In this document: one piece after another, positions 17,007-26,153 of the stretch | Layout of the letters: each line of letters begins with the position of its first letter | How positions within the stretch are numbered: position 1 is the stretch's first letter | From: Halioglobus sp. | GTDB lineage: Bacteria; Pseudomonadota; Gammaproteobacteria; Pseudomonadales; Halieaceae | Assembly: GCA_002699145.1 (NCBI GenBank) | Contig: PABK01000060.1 | Location: 380,308 to 444,307, forward strand | Direction of reading: 5' to 3' | Length of the DNA stretch: 64,000 nt | Position numbers and translations under genes: made by a program | Notes under the pieces: model-generated | The model's input: the letters and a program-made list of their open reading frames with translations, nothing else | What the model was told of the DNA's origin: nothing | The model's database searches: none

Positions 17007-18566
17007 CTAGAAGGGCGCCGGGCCCGGAAAGCGTTCGCGCAACTGCGGCTTGAGCAGCTTGCCCGACGGGTTGCGCGGCAGGCTGTCCACCAGCTCGAAC
17101 AACTGCGGCACCTTGTAGCCGGCCAGGTGTTGCCTGCAGTACTCGCGCAGCGACTGCGCTGTCGGCGCCGCCCCCGGCGCCGGCACCACGATGGCCAGCG
17201 GTGTTTCCCCCCACTTCTGCGACGCCACGCCGATCACCGCGGCCTCGAGCACCTCCGGGCAGGCGGCGAGAACGTTCTCCAGCTCCGCCGGGTAGATGTT
17301 CTCGCCACCGGAGATGATCATGTCCTTCTTGCGGTCGCAGATGGTGATGAAGCCCTCCTCGTCCCAGGTACAGATGTCGCCGGTGTACAGCCAGCCGTCA
17401 CGCAGCGCCTGGGCGGTGGCCTCGGGGTTGTTCCAGTACTCTTTCATGATATGGCGGCCGGCCAGCAGCAACTCGCCGGCCTGCGGCGACCCCGGGGGAA
17501 TGTCCGCGCCGGCGGCGTCGACAACGCGCGCCTCGGTGTGCATCTGCGGGCGGCCGCAGGAGCCCACCTTCGCCTGCGCGTCCTCGTGCAGCAGCAGGGT
17601 GCCCGGGCCACAGGACTCGGTCAGGCCGTAGGCCTGGAAAATGCGCATGCCGAGATTCTCGTAGTCCTGCAGCAGAGAGACGGGCACCGGCGCCGCGCCG
17701 GTGGCGATCCAGCGCACGCTGGAGATGTCGTGCTGCGCGCGTTCGGGCGCCTGCAGCATGAACTGCATCAGCGCCGGCACCGCCATGAAGATGCTCACCC
17801 GGTGCTGCTCGATGCAGCGAAACATGGCGCCCATGTCCAGCTCGCGCATGATCACGCCGGTGGCGCCGCGGTGCACCAGCAGCGAGGTGGGATTGAGGCA
17901 GCCGACGTGAAACATCGGCAGCGCGAGCAGCCAGCGATCATCGCCGCGCATGTCCGAGGTGGACATGCTGGTGAGTTGCGACCAGAGCATGCCGTCGTGA
18001 CTGTGCACCACGCCCTTGGGGTGGCCGGTGGTGCCGGAGGTGTACATGATGAACAGGTTGTCGTCGTCCCAGGCGCCGACCGGCGCTTCCGCGGCGCTGG
18101 CGCCGGCCAGCATGGCGTCGTAGTCCTGCGACCAGGACGCGGCGGTGTGCGCGTCGTCGCCGCGCCGAATCCAGTGCCGTATGTTCGCGGCGCTGTCGCG
18201 CCCGTCGGCGAGCGCACTCACGGTGGCGTCGAAATCCGCGTCGAAGACCAGCGCGCGGGCGCCGCTGTCGGCCAGGATGTAGTCGATTTCCGCGGCGACC
18301 AGGCGCCAGTTCAGCGGCACCATGACCGCGCCGATCCTGGCGCAGGCAAAGTAGGTCTCGACGAACTCGATACTGTTCTTGAGCAGCGTGGCGACGCGGT
18401 CGCCCGGTTGAATTCCGCGCTCGAGCAGGGCGTTGGCCACGCGGTTGGCGCGGGCGTCGAGATCCGCGAAGCTGAAGCTGCGTCCGCGCTCGAACTCGAT
18501 GAAAGCCTCGCGATGCGGGCTGATGCGGGCGCGTTTGCTCAGCAGCAACCCGATATTAGTGCGCAT
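17007..18566 (-). CDS. AMP-forming acyl-CoA synthetase (fatty-acid CoA ligase family)
   Basis: The 519-residue ANL-superfamily enzyme has the ATP-binding P-loop signature LFIMYTSGTTGHPKGVVHSH at about 171-190, the A5-type FQAYGLTESCG, the A7/A8 region YTGDICTWDEEGFITICDRKKDMIISGGENIYP, and the C-terminal PRNPSGKLLKPQLRE, whose Lys completes adenylation. It activates a carboxylic acid to its CoA thioester. The exact chain length or ring substrate cannot be read from sequence. It is divergent from a hydrolase and close to the P450/monooxygenase cluster, so it may activate acids released by that pathway. Confidence 0.92.
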   Translation of the reverse strand: MRTNIGLLLSKRARISPHREAFIEFERGRSFSFADLDARANRVANALLERGIQPGDRVATLLKNSIEFVETYFACARIGAVMVPLNWRLVAAEIDYILADSGARALVFDADFDATVSALADGRDSAANIRHWIRRGDDAHTAASWSQDYDAMLAGASAAEAPVGAWDDDNLFIMYTSGTTGHPKGVVHSHDGMLWSQLTSMSTSDMRGDDRWLLALPMFHVGCLNPTSLLVHRGATGVIMRELDMGAMFRCIEQHRVSIFMAVPALMQFMLQAPERAQHDISSVRWIATGAAPVPVSLLQDYENLGMRIFQAYGLTESCGPGTLLLHEDAQAKVGSCGRPQMHTEARVVDAAGADIPPGSPQAGELLLAGRHIMKEYWNNPEATAQALRDGWLYTGDICTWDEEGFITICDRKKDMIISGGENIYPAELENVLAACPEVLEAAVIGVASQKWGETPLAIVVPAPGAAPTAQSLREYCRQHLAGYKVPQLFELVDSLPRNPSGKLLKPQLRERFPGPAPF

Positions 18567-18794
18567 GGCTGGCGTCTCCGGTCGGTGTGGAGCGCCAGTA
18601 TTTCAACAAATGCGGGCCGTGGATAGCGCAGGGGTTGCCATGCCAAACCAGCGCACGGATTTATCTGCGGCGCCATTCTGTCCCCGGCGGCAACGACGTA
18701 TGCTGGGGTTTTTTACCGTCAGTGCAGAGGAATAGCGCGACTGGCTGGAGGGACAGGACATGCTGCAGGAAACCGGCTTGCCGGCGCGCGCCGC

Positions 18795-19634
18795 GTGAAC
18801 GCGCGCGTGCTCGAACTGCGCGGTGCGGGCGCGCTGTCCCTGGCCGCCGAGGCCTGGGGCGACCCGGCGCGGCCACCGGTGCTGTTGTCCCACGGCGGCG
18901 GGCAGACGCGGCATTCCTGGCGCGACACCGCGCGCATACTCGCCGCGCGCGGCTGGTACGTGGTCAACTACGATCACCGCGGGCACGGCGAAAGCGCCTG
19001 GTCAGCGGACGGGGACTACAGCCTGGAGCTGCACGCCGCGGACCAGCGCGCGGTGGCGCGCAGTTTCGCCACGCCGCCCATCGTGGTCGGCGCCTCGCTC
19101 GGCGGGCTGTCCGCGCTACTCGCCCAGGGCGAGTGGGACGAACCGCTGTACCGCGCCATCGTGCTGGTCGATATCACGCCGCGAATGAACGAGGCGGGCG
19201 CACGCGAAATCATGGATTTCATGGAGGGGACCGCGCGCGAGGGCTTCGCCAGCCTGGACGAGGCGGCGCAGGTGATCGCAGGCTACACTGGCCGGGAGAA
19301 GCGTGTGAACGCCGCAGGCCTGGCGAAAAACCTGCGCCTGGGCGATGATGGCCGGTACTACTGGCACTGGGACCCCAACATCCTCTCGCTGCGCGGCGAC
19401 GCCACCGGCCAGCCGGACAGGCTGGAGGACGCCACGCGCAACATCGACCTGCCGATGCTGCTGGTGCGCGGGCGCGAGAGCAACGTGGTGACCGAGGAAA
19501 CGGCGCGGCTTTTCCTGCAACTGCGGCCCGACGCGGCCTACGTCGACGTGGCCGATGCGCGCCACATGGTGGTGGGTGACCGCAACGAAATTTTCACCCG
19601 CGCGGTGATCGAGTTTATCGACTCCCTGGACTGA
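18795..19634 (+). CDS. Alpha/beta hydrolase
   Basis: The start used is GTG at 18795, giving 279 residues. The alpha/beta-hydrolase fold is clear: the oxyanion motif HGGG at 33-36, YDHRGHGES at 59-67, nucleophile elbow GASLGG with Ser101, and the catalytic His in DARHMVVGDRN near residue 255. Family members include haloperoxidase-like esterases and C-C bond or lactone hydrolases. The gene is divergent from the acyl-CoA synthetase and convergent with the P450 gene. A role in opening esters or lactones made by the nearby monooxygenases is plausible but unproven. Confidence 0.85.
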   Translation: MNARVLELRGAGALSLAAEAWGDPARPPVLLSHGGGQTRHSWRDTARILAARGWYVVNYDHRGHGESAWSADGDYSLELHAADQRAVARSFATPPIVVGASLGGLSALLAQGEWDEPLYRAIVLVDITPRMNEAGAREIMDFMEGTAREGFASLDEAAQVIAGYTGREKRVNAAGLAKNLRLGDDGRYYWHWDPNILSLRGDATGQPDRLEDATRNIDLPMLLVRGRESNVVTEETARLFLQLRPDAAYVDVADARHMVVGDRNEIFTRAVIEFIDSLD

Positions 19635-19721
19635 GCGGGCCGTGCGGCAGATGGACGCTTACCGGCCCCTGCGGCGTGTCCCGCCGCGAACTGCGCGGCG
19701 CGGGTGTGAGCGGCGCGCGAC

Positions 19722-20978
19722 TCAGCGCTGGAAGATCACCGGCAGCTGCTCCAGGCCGCGCAGGAGGATATTGGGCATGTACTGCAGTTCCGCCGGGTCG
19801 CAGTCCAGGCGCATGCTGCCGACGTTGTCGAACAGGGTCTCCCAGGCGATATTCATCTCCAGCTTCGACAGGTGCTGGCCAATACACACGTGCGTGCCGA
19901 AGCCGAAAGCGACGTGGCGTTTCGCGTTGGCGCGGGTGACGTCGAACTCCAGCGGATCGGCGAACAGCGTGTCGTCGTGGTTGGAGGAGAAATACTTGAG
20001 CAGCACCATCGACCCGGCCGGGATGTCCACCCCGCCCAGTGTGTAATCCGCCCTGGTCACGCGCCACATGTTCGAGGTGGGCGTGGCCAGGCGCAGGGTT
20101 TCCTCCACCAGGTTGGGAATCAGCGAGCGGTCGGCGCGCACCGCCGCCTCCTGCTCCGGGTTCAGGCACAATTGGCGGATGCCCTCGGCCAGGGTCGCCG
20201 TGGTGGTCTCGTTGCCGGCCACGAGGAATTGCGTGCAGTGCGACAGCTGCTCCTCGATGGTCATCGGCCGGCCGGCGACTTCCAGGTGGGCGATGTGGCT
20301 GAGCAGGTCGTCGCGCGGTCTGGCGCGGCGCTCCTCCAGCGCCTGCACGAACCAGTCGTACTCCTCCTTCACGTCGGCGTGGGCCTGCAACAGGGTGTCC
20401 TTGTCCGTCACCTGGGACAGCACCAGCACATTGGCCACGGTCCACTTGAAGGCCTGGTCGATCATCTCCAGTGGTACGCCCAGGACGTGCATGATGACCG
20501 AGAGCGGGTAGGGCCGGGAGAAGGTCTCGATGAAATCGAAGGATTCGCCCAGCGGCAGGGCGCCGATCCGCTCCGCCGCCAGTTCCTGGATCCAGGGGCG
20601 GTAGCGCTCCACGCTGTCCTTGAGGAAAAAGTCGCGCACCGTGTCGCGGTAGGCGGTGTGCTCCGGCTTGTCGACGGTCAGCAGGGTGCCCTTGCCCAGG
20701 TTGTAGGTGCGCTGCATGGCGGCGCGGATGTCGTCGTCCAGTTCGCTCTGTGAGCCCAGTGCCAGGGTGAATTCATTCGAGAACACCGCGTCGTTCCTGT
20801 GCGCCTCGCGCACCAGTTCGTAGGTGGCGACGACGAACACGCCCGAATCGGGATCGCGGTAGACGGGGGCCTGTTCGCGCAGGGTGCGGTCGTAGTGGTA
20901 GGGGCACTTGAGCGTTGCGGGGTCGAACAGCGGCATCTCTGCCAGTTGGCGCGTATCGACATCGGTGGGAGCGGTCAC
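19722..20978 (-). CDS. Cytochrome P450
   Basis: I chose the GTG at 20978 (GAGG eight bases upstream), giving 418 residues, a normal soluble bacterial P450 length. The I-helix oxygen-activation motif reads FLVAGNETTTATLAEG, the ExxR motif is EETLR, and the haem loop is FGFGTHVCIGQHLSKLEMN with the Cys ligand near residue 365. A partner ferredoxin is not visible nearby. It hydroxylates a hydrophobic substrate, perhaps a terpenoid, steroid or alkyl compound. It is divergent from a TetR regulator, with a dyad overlapping its promoter, so it is probably induced by its substrate. Confidence 0.93.
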   Translation of the reverse strand: MTAPTDVDTRQLAEMPLFDPATLKCPYHYDRTLREQAPVYRDPDSGVFVVATYELVREAHRNDAVFSNEFTLALGSQSELDDDIRAAMQRTYNLGKGTLLTVDKPEHTAYRDTVRDFFLKDSVERYRPWIQELAAERIGALPLGESFDFIETFSRPYPLSVIMHVLGVPLEMIDQAFKWTVANVLVLSQVTDKDTLLQAHADVKEEYDWFVQALEERRARPRDDLLSHIAHLEVAGRPMTIEEQLSHCTQFLVAGNETTTATLAEGIRQLCLNPEQEAAVRADRSLIPNLVEETLRLATPTSNMWRVTRADYTLGGVDIPAGSMVLLKYFSSNHDDTLFADPLEFDVTRANAKRHVAFGFGTHVCIGQHLSKLEMNIAWETLFDNVGSMRLDCDPAELQYMPNILLRGLEQLPVIFQR

Positions 20979-21008
20979 GGGCGGTACCTCGCGGATCACG
21001 GGGTGGAC

Positions 21009-21045
21009 AGTATGTGAGATAAAAATTAAACAGTCAATCCTGTTT
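21009..21045 (-). promoter_or_regulatory. P450 promoter overlapped by a TetR-type inverted repeat
   Basis: On the minus strand, TTGACT (plus 21032-21037) and CATACT (plus 21009-21014) are separated by 17 bases, a fair sigma70 promoter for the P450 gene. The -35 box lies in the perfect inverted repeat AAACAG-N6-CTGTTT at 21028-21045. The divergent TetR regulator at 21165 is the natural candidate to bind it and repress P450. Confidence 0.6.
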
Positions 21046-21164
21046 GTATTTTTCGCATACCCTGCGGCGCAGGCGACAGCCCGCCCCCGGGGGGTTCTCC
21101 CTACTGCGTTTGGGGCAGCCCGGCGCTTGCCCGCCGGAGCGATTTGCACTACAGTACGAAGATT

Positions 21165-21824
21165 ATGACCGCACAGTCAAAAATTGCCGGGGATGGCGAG
21201 GCAGAGTCCGGAAATGGCTACCAGCGGCGGCGCCGTGAAACCCGCCGCCAGTTGCTGGCGGCCGGCCGCGCCCTGTTCGTCGAGCGCGCCGCGGAGCAGG
21301 TGTCCATAGAGAGTATCACCGATCGCGCCGGGGTCGCCAAGGGCAGTTTCTACAATCATTTCGATTCCCGCGACGCCCTGTTCGAGGAAATCATCGAGGA
21401 TACCCTGAAGGGCCTGCTGCAGAAGTTCGCGGACTTCGAACCCCCCATCGACGACCCCCTGTGGCTCGGCCTGGTGCGCACCCGCTTTACTTTCTACACG
21501 CTGTTGTCCGACCCGGCGGCCTGCCGCCTGTTGCTGCAGGGCGGCCAGCCCAGCCAGGGCGGTGCCATCGACCGCGTGCTGCGCGCCACCGTCGGTGACC
21601 GCCTGGCCTGGGGCGTATCCCTGGGCAGTCTCAGCCACCTCGACCCGGAGCTGGTGTACGCGGCCTACTTCGGCGTGGTGACCGAGACGATCGGCTATCT
21701 GTTGACGCGCGAGGATGGCCTGGACGCCGGCGCGGCGGCGGACGAACTGACCCAGGTGTCCTTTGCCGCCCTGGGCCTGCCGCACCCCCCGCCCCCCTAC
21801 GAGGTACCCGGGGAGTCGCCATGA
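21165..21824 (+). CDS. TetR/AcrR-family transcriptional regulator
   Basis: The 219-residue protein starts at the ATG at 21165; a TTG at 21144 is a weaker alternative. The N-terminal TetR helix-turn-helix lies at about 47-66 (SIESITDRAGVAKGSFYNHF), preceded by an arginine-rich helix. The C-terminal ligand domain is not conserved enough to name a ligand. It is divergent from the P450 and overlaps the next monooxygenase gene by four bases (ATGA), so it probably controls both directions through the repeat at 21028-21045. Confidence 0.9.
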   Translation: MTAQSKIAGDGEAESGNGYQRRRRETRRQLLAAGRALFVERAAEQVSIESITDRAGVAKGSFYNHFDSRDALFEEIIEDTLKGLLQKFADFEPPIDDPLWLGLVRTRFTFYTLLSDPAACRLLLQGGQPSQGGAIDRVLRATVGDRLAWGVSLGSLSHLDPELVYAAYFGVVTETIGYLLTREDGLDAGAAADELTQVSFAALGLPHPPPPYEVPGESP

Positions 21825-23290
21825 CGGCGGCCCAGGCGTTGGAACTGGAATACGTCGACGTGCTGATCGTCGGCGCCGGCCTGTCCGGCATCGGCGCCGC
21901 CAGTTACCTGCGCAAGCAGTGTCCCGAGCGCAGTTTCCTGCTGCTGGAGGCGCGCGAGCGCATGGGCGGTACCTGGGACCTGTTCCGCTACCCCGGCATC
22001 CGCTCCGACAGCGACATGTTTACCCTGGGCTACGCTTTCAAGCCCTGGACCGATACCAGGACCCTGGCCGACGGCCCCGCCATCCTCGACTATATCCGCG
22101 AGACCGCGCGGGAGAATGACATCACCCCGCACATCCGCTACCGGCAGCGTGTGACGCGCGCCGACTGGGACTCGCGCAGCGCGCGCTGGACGGTGACGGT
22201 GGAGCAGGGCGACAGCGGCGAGACCCGGCAACTGCAGTGCAACTTTCTCTACAGCTGCAGCGGCTACTACCGCTACGACCAGGGGTATACACCGCAGTTC
22301 GAAGGCCAGGAGACATTTCGCGGCCGCCTGTTCCACGCCCAGCAATGGCCCGAGGATCTGGATTACGCCGGCAAACGCGTGGTGGTCATCGGCAGCGGCG
22401 CCACGGCGGTCACCCTGGTGCCGGAGCTGTCGCGCAAGGCGGCGCTGACCACCATGCTGCAGCGTTCCCCCACCTATATCGCTTCGCTCCCCGGACGCGA
22501 CCCGCTGGCGAGCAGGCTGCGCAAGTGGCTGCCGGTGTCCTGGGTGTACCACATATCGCGCTGGCTGCGCGTGCTGCTGCAGATGCTCACCTTCAACTAC
22601 GCGCGCCGGCACCCGCAGCGCGCGCGCCGCTTCCTGCTCGGCAGGGTACGCGAGGCGCTTGGGCCGGACTACGACGTGGCGACCCACTTCACGCCGCGCT
22701 ACAACCCCTGGGACGAGCGCCTGTGCGCGGTGCCGGACGGCGACCTGTTCGACGCCCTGCGCGTCGGCAGGGCGCAGGTGGTGACGGATCGCATCGACCA
22801 CTTCACGCCGCAGGGTATCGCGCTGCAGTCCGGCGGGCACCTGGACGCCGACATCGTGGTGCTCGCCACCGGCCTGAACCTGTTGTTCATGGGCGGGATG
22901 CAGCTGAGCGTGGACGGCACCGCGATCGTGCCCGCGCAGCACTACGTGTTCCGCGGCATGATGCTTTCCGGGGTGCCAAACTTTGTCCAGACCATGGGCT
23001 ACACCAATTCCTCCTGGACGCTGAAGGCGGACCTGAACGCCCAGTACGTCTGCCGACTGCTCCGGCACATGCGCAAAAAAAACAAGCGCGCCGCGGTGCC
23101 GGTGGTGGACCCGGCCCGCGTGACCGAGGAGCCGATGCTGGATTTCCAGTCGGGCTACATCCAGCGCTCCATCGGCGAATTCCCGCGCCAGGCCAGGGAA
23201 AAACCCTGGCGTGTCTACCAGAACTATTTTCTCGACCTGCTCAGCCTGCGCTTCAGCTCGCTGACCCGCACCGCCTTGAAATTCCACTAG
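21821..23290 (+). CDS. Flavin monooxygenase, Baeyer-Villiger type (EthA-like)
   Basis: The 489-residue protein has the FAD-binding GAGLSGIGAA at residues 18-27, ERMGGTWDLFRYPGIRSDSDM, the type I Baeyer-Villiger fingerprint FRGRLFHAQQWP near 166-177, and the NADPH site VVVIGSGATAVTLVPEL. It would insert oxygen next to a carbonyl of a ketone, using NADPH and O2. Length and sequence resemble the EthA-like group. It is translationally coupled to the TetR gene before it and followed by a hydrolase and a second monooxygenase. Confidence 0.9.
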   Translation: MTAAQALELEYVDVLIVGAGLSGIGAASYLRKQCPERSFLLLEARERMGGTWDLFRYPGIRSDSDMFTLGYAFKPWTDTRTLADGPAILDYIRETARENDITPHIRYRQRVTRADWDSRSARWTVTVEQGDSGETRQLQCNFLYSCSGYYRYDQGYTPQFEGQETFRGRLFHAQQWPEDLDYAGKRVVVIGSGATAVTLVPELSRKAALTTMLQRSPTYIASLPGRDPLASRLRKWLPVSWVYHISRWLRVLLQMLTFNYARRHPQRARRFLLGRVREALGPDYDVATHFTPRYNPWDERLCAVPDGDLFDALRVGRAQVVTDRIDHFTPQGIALQSGGHLDADIVVLATGLNLLFMGGMQLSVDGTAIVPAQHYVFRGMMLSGVPNFVQTMGYTNSSWTLKADLNAQYVCRLLRHMRKKNKRAAVPVVDPARVTEEPMLDFQSGYIQRSIGEFPRQAREKPWRVYQNYFLDLLSLRFSSLTRTALKFH

Positions 23291-23300
23291 GCCGCGGTCC

Positions 23301-24281
23301 TTGATCGAGCTGCTGCTGATCCTCGCTGCCCTGGCCCTTGGCCTGCACCTGTACCGGCAGTACTGGACCTGTCGCGACCTGCCGCGTGTTCACGATGTGC
23401 CGTTTGCGGGCGAGTTGTACCGGGTGGACAGGACAATCATAGCGCGACGCCCCGCACGCGCCGGGAGCAGCCGCAGTGTGGTTTGCTTCCCCGGCTTCCT
23501 CGAGGATATGCGCTACTTCCAGGCCCTGTACCAGGACGACGACTGCGAGCTGGTGCTGGTGAACAACGCCAACTACCATTCGCCCTTTGCCGCCGGCGAT
23601 GCCGTCGCGCTGGCGCTGCCTGACAATCCCTTTGCCCTGGGGACCATCGAGTACGACGGCTTCCTGCTCGGTCATGTCATCGGGTTACTGGCCAGCGGCT
23701 CGACGCTTACCCTGCACGGCCACTCCCGCGGTGGCGCGGTGGTGCTGGAGGCCGGGCGCCAGCACCCGCAGCTGATGCGCGAGCGACAGGCCACGGCCAT
23801 CCTCGAGGCGCCGGTGCTGCCGCGCGCACGCACTGTCGGCAGGGGCAGCGAGCCACTGCCGCACGCGCTCATCTGCTACCTGCTGCCGCTGGTGCTGGGC
23901 CTGTCGCGCAAGACGGCTCGCGAACGCGTGCTCAAGCAGCCGATGATGTGGCCGAACAATGCGCTGAAGACCGAGCTGTGCGCCTGCATTTACACCGTGG
24001 CGCGCAACTACCGCACCTGCGTGGACAACGTGCGCGGTATTCGCGACTGGCAGCGCGCCACCGACTACCAGGTCTATACTCACTACCCGCGCCTTACCGT
24101 GGTCATGGGGCAGCGCGACGACGTGCTGGACAACGCCTCCATGCTCGCCAGCGCCGAGGCCGGCCGGCGGCTCAACCCGGGCCTGTCCATTCTGCGCACC
24201 GAGCACAGCAACCATTTCGTGACCCTGGAGAGGCCCGAGTACCTGCGCGAGCTGCACGCGGCCGGGGAGGGCGGCACATGA
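23301..24281 (+). CDS. Membrane-anchored alpha/beta hydrolase
   Basis: The 326-residue reading starts at a TTG ten bases after the preceding stop. It gives an N-terminal hydrophobic segment (LLLILAALALGLHLY), and no in-frame ATG near the start keeps it. The nucleophile elbow is GHSRGG near residue 140, an acidic residue lies in VMGQRDDVLDN, and the catalytic His is probably in EHSNHFVTLERPEY. It overlaps the next monooxygenase by four bases. Sitting between two Baeyer-Villiger-type enzymes, it is well placed to hydrolyse the ester or lactone they form. Confidence 0.75.
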   Translation: MIELLLILAALALGLHLYRQYWTCRDLPRVHDVPFAGELYRVDRTIIARRPARAGSSRSVVCFPGFLEDMRYFQALYQDDDCELVLVNNANYHSPFAAGDAVALALPDNPFALGTIEYDGFLLGHVIGLLASGSTLTLHGHSRGGAVVLEAGRQHPQLMRERQATAILEAPVLPRARTVGRGSEPLPHALICYLLPLVLGLSRKTARERVLKQPMMWPNNALKTELCACIYTVARNYRTCVDNVRGIRDWQRATDYQVYTHYPRLTVVMGQRDDVLDNASMLASAEAGRRLNPGLSILRTEHSNHFVTLERPEYLRELHAAGEGGT

Positions 24282-26089
24282 AAATCGCCATCGACAGGGA
24301 AGCGCTGCGGCGCAAGTACCGCGAGGAGCGCGACAAGCGCCTGCGCCCGGACGGCAACGAGCAGTACATCCATATCGAGGATCACTTCCCCCACTACCTG
24401 GACGACCCGTACACCGAGGTTCAGGCGCGGCAGGCGAAGAGCGACCACGTGACCTTCGCCTTCATCGGCGGCGGTTATGCCGGGCTGGTGACCGCGGCGC
24501 GTCTGGTAGAGCAGGGCGTTAGCGACGTGCGTATAGTCGACAAGGCCGGCGACTTCGGCGGCACCTGGTACTGGAACCGTTATCCCGGGGCGCAGTGCGA
24601 TACAGCCTCGCTCATCTACATGCCGCTGCTGGAGGAGACCGGCCACGTCCCCACGCAGAACTACGCCCACGGCCCGGAGATTCTCGAGCACTGCCGGCGC
24701 ATCGGGCGCCGCTACGGTCTGTACGACAACGCGCTGTTCCACACGCGTGTGAGCGCCGTGGAGTGGCAGGAGGAGGCCGGGGTATGGCGCATCCGCAGTG
24801 ACCGCGGCGATGATTTCACCGCGCGCTACATCGGCATGGGCACGGGCCCCCTGCACATGCCCAAGCTGCCCGGTGTGCCCGGTATCGACGACTTCCAGGG
24901 CCACGCCTTCCACACCAGCCGCTGGGACTACCGGTACACCGGCGGCGACCCCGCGGGAGCGCCCCTGGACCGGCTGGGCGACAAGCGCGTCGCCCTGATC
25001 GGGACCGGGGCCACCGCGGTGCAGTGCGTGCCGCACCTGGCCGGCGCCTGCGCGACGTTCTACGTGTGCCAGCGCACGCCCTCCTCGGTGGACGCACGCG
25101 ACATCCGGCCTATCGATCGCGACTGGTTTGCCGCCATCGCGGAACCCGGCTGGCAGCGCCGCTGGATGGAGAACTTCGCCGCCAACCTCAGTGGCGCGCC
25201 GGTCGAGAATGACCTGGTCCGCGACGGCTGGACCGATATCCCGCGGCGCTTTCACGCGGGCCTGGCGCAGCTGCCCGAGGAGGAGCGCAAAAATCCCGCC
25301 AGGTGGGCCGAAATGTGGGAGCAGGCGGACTTCGAGAAGATGGAGGAGATCCGGCGGCGGGTCGACGCCGTGGTGCAGGACGCGCAGACCGCGGCGCGGC
25401 TCAAGGCCTGGTACGGTCAGCTGTGCAAGCGCCCCTGCTTTCACAACCATTACCTCGAGGCCTTCAACCGCGCGAGCACCGTGCTGCTGGATACGGATGG
25501 CAGGGGCGTCGAGCGCATCACGCCGCGGGGTGTGGTGGTCGGGGGTGTCGAATATCCCGTGGACTGCATTATCTACGCCACCGGTTTCGAGGTGGGCACT
25601 GACCGCCTGTCGCGCACGGGTTTCGAGGTGACCGGCCGCGGCGGCAGGACCTTGAGTGAGCATTGGCAACAGGGCATGCGCAGCCTGCACGGTATCCATG
25701 TGCGCAATTTTCCCAATGCCTTCCTGGTGCAGCCGGCGCAGGGGGCGAACTTCATCGCCAACGTGCCGCACAATATCGTCGAGTCCGCGGCGGCTATCGC
25801 GCACACCGTGCGACACGCCGAGGCGAGCGGAGCCGCTCGCGTGGAGGTAAGCGCCGCGGCGGAAGAGGCCTGGGTGCAACTGATTGCCTCGGGAACGGGG
25901 CTCACCCTGCCCAATCCCGACTGTACGCCGGGCTACTACAACAACGAGGGGCAGCCCCTGCCCGCCGAGGCGCATTCCTACGCCGGCTACCCCATGGGCG
26001 CGGTGGCGTTCTTCGGGCACCTGCAGCAGTGGCGCGACAGCGGTGCTTTCGAGGGCCTGGAGTTCGGCCTCGACGCATCCGGGATGTAG
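24278..26089 (+). CDS. Flavin monooxygenase, Baeyer-Villiger type with N-terminal extension
   Basis: The 603-residue protein starts with an extension of about 60 residues before the FAD motif [15 protein letters not shown]. It contains [19 protein letters not shown], the fingerprint [12 protein letters not shown] near 206-217, and the NADPH motif [17 protein letters not shown]. It resembles the cyclohexanone, steroid or hydroxyacetophenone monooxygenase group. The ATG overlaps the hydrolase stop (ATGA). Two different Baeyer-Villiger enzymes around one hydrolase suggest successive cuts in one degradation route or two ketone substrates. Confidence 0.9.
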   Translation: MKIAIDREALRRKYREERDKRLRPDGNEQYIHIEDHFPHYLDDPYTEVQARQAKSDHVTFAFIGGGYAGLVTAARLVEQGVSDVRIVDKAGDFGGTWYWNRYPGAQCDTASLIYMPLLEETGHVPTQNYAHGPEILEHCRRIGRRYGLYDNALFHTRVSAVEWQEEAGVWRIRSDRGDDFTARYIGMGTGPLHMPKLPGVPGIDDFQGHAFHTSRWDYRYTGGDPAGAPLDRLGDKRVALIGTGATAVQCVPHLAGACATFYVCQRTPSSVDARDIRPIDRDWFAAIAEPGWQRRWMENFAANLSGAPVENDLVRDGWTDIPRRFHAGLAQLPEEERKNPARWAEMWEQADFEKMEEIRRRVDAVVQDAQTAARLKAWYGQLCKRPCFHNHYLEAFNRASTVLLDTDGRGVERITPRGVVVGGVEYPVDCIIYATGFEVGTDRLSRTGFEVTGRGGRTLSEHWQQGMRSLHGIHVRNFPNAFLVQPAQGANFIANVPHNIVESAAAIAHTVRHAEASGAARVEVSAAAEEAWVQLIASGTGLTLPNPDCTPGYYNNEGQPLPAEAHSYAGYPMGAVAFFGHLQQWRDSGAFEGLEFGLDASGM

Positions 26090-26097
26090 CATCCCGG
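26079..26097 (+). repeat. Perfect hairpin centred on the monooxygenase stop codon
   Basis: CCGGGATG at 26079-26086 and CATCCCGG at 26090-26097 form an 8-bp stem whose three-base loop is the TAG stop itself. No U-tract follows, so simple termination is unlikely. It could stabilise the 3' end or slow release. Confidence 0.45.
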
Positions 26098-26153
26098 CGC
26101 GGGGCGCCGGCGGTGGCCCTGCGGCGCGATCGCCGGGGCGGTAGCCCGGGCTG

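Noticed and set aside
16988-17008. Bidirectional terminator between the CNNM and acyl-CoA synthetase genes
   Set aside because: AGCGCC and GGCGCT can form a 6-bp stem, but the loop is nine bases, there is no U-tract and part lies in a coding sequence, so support is too weak.
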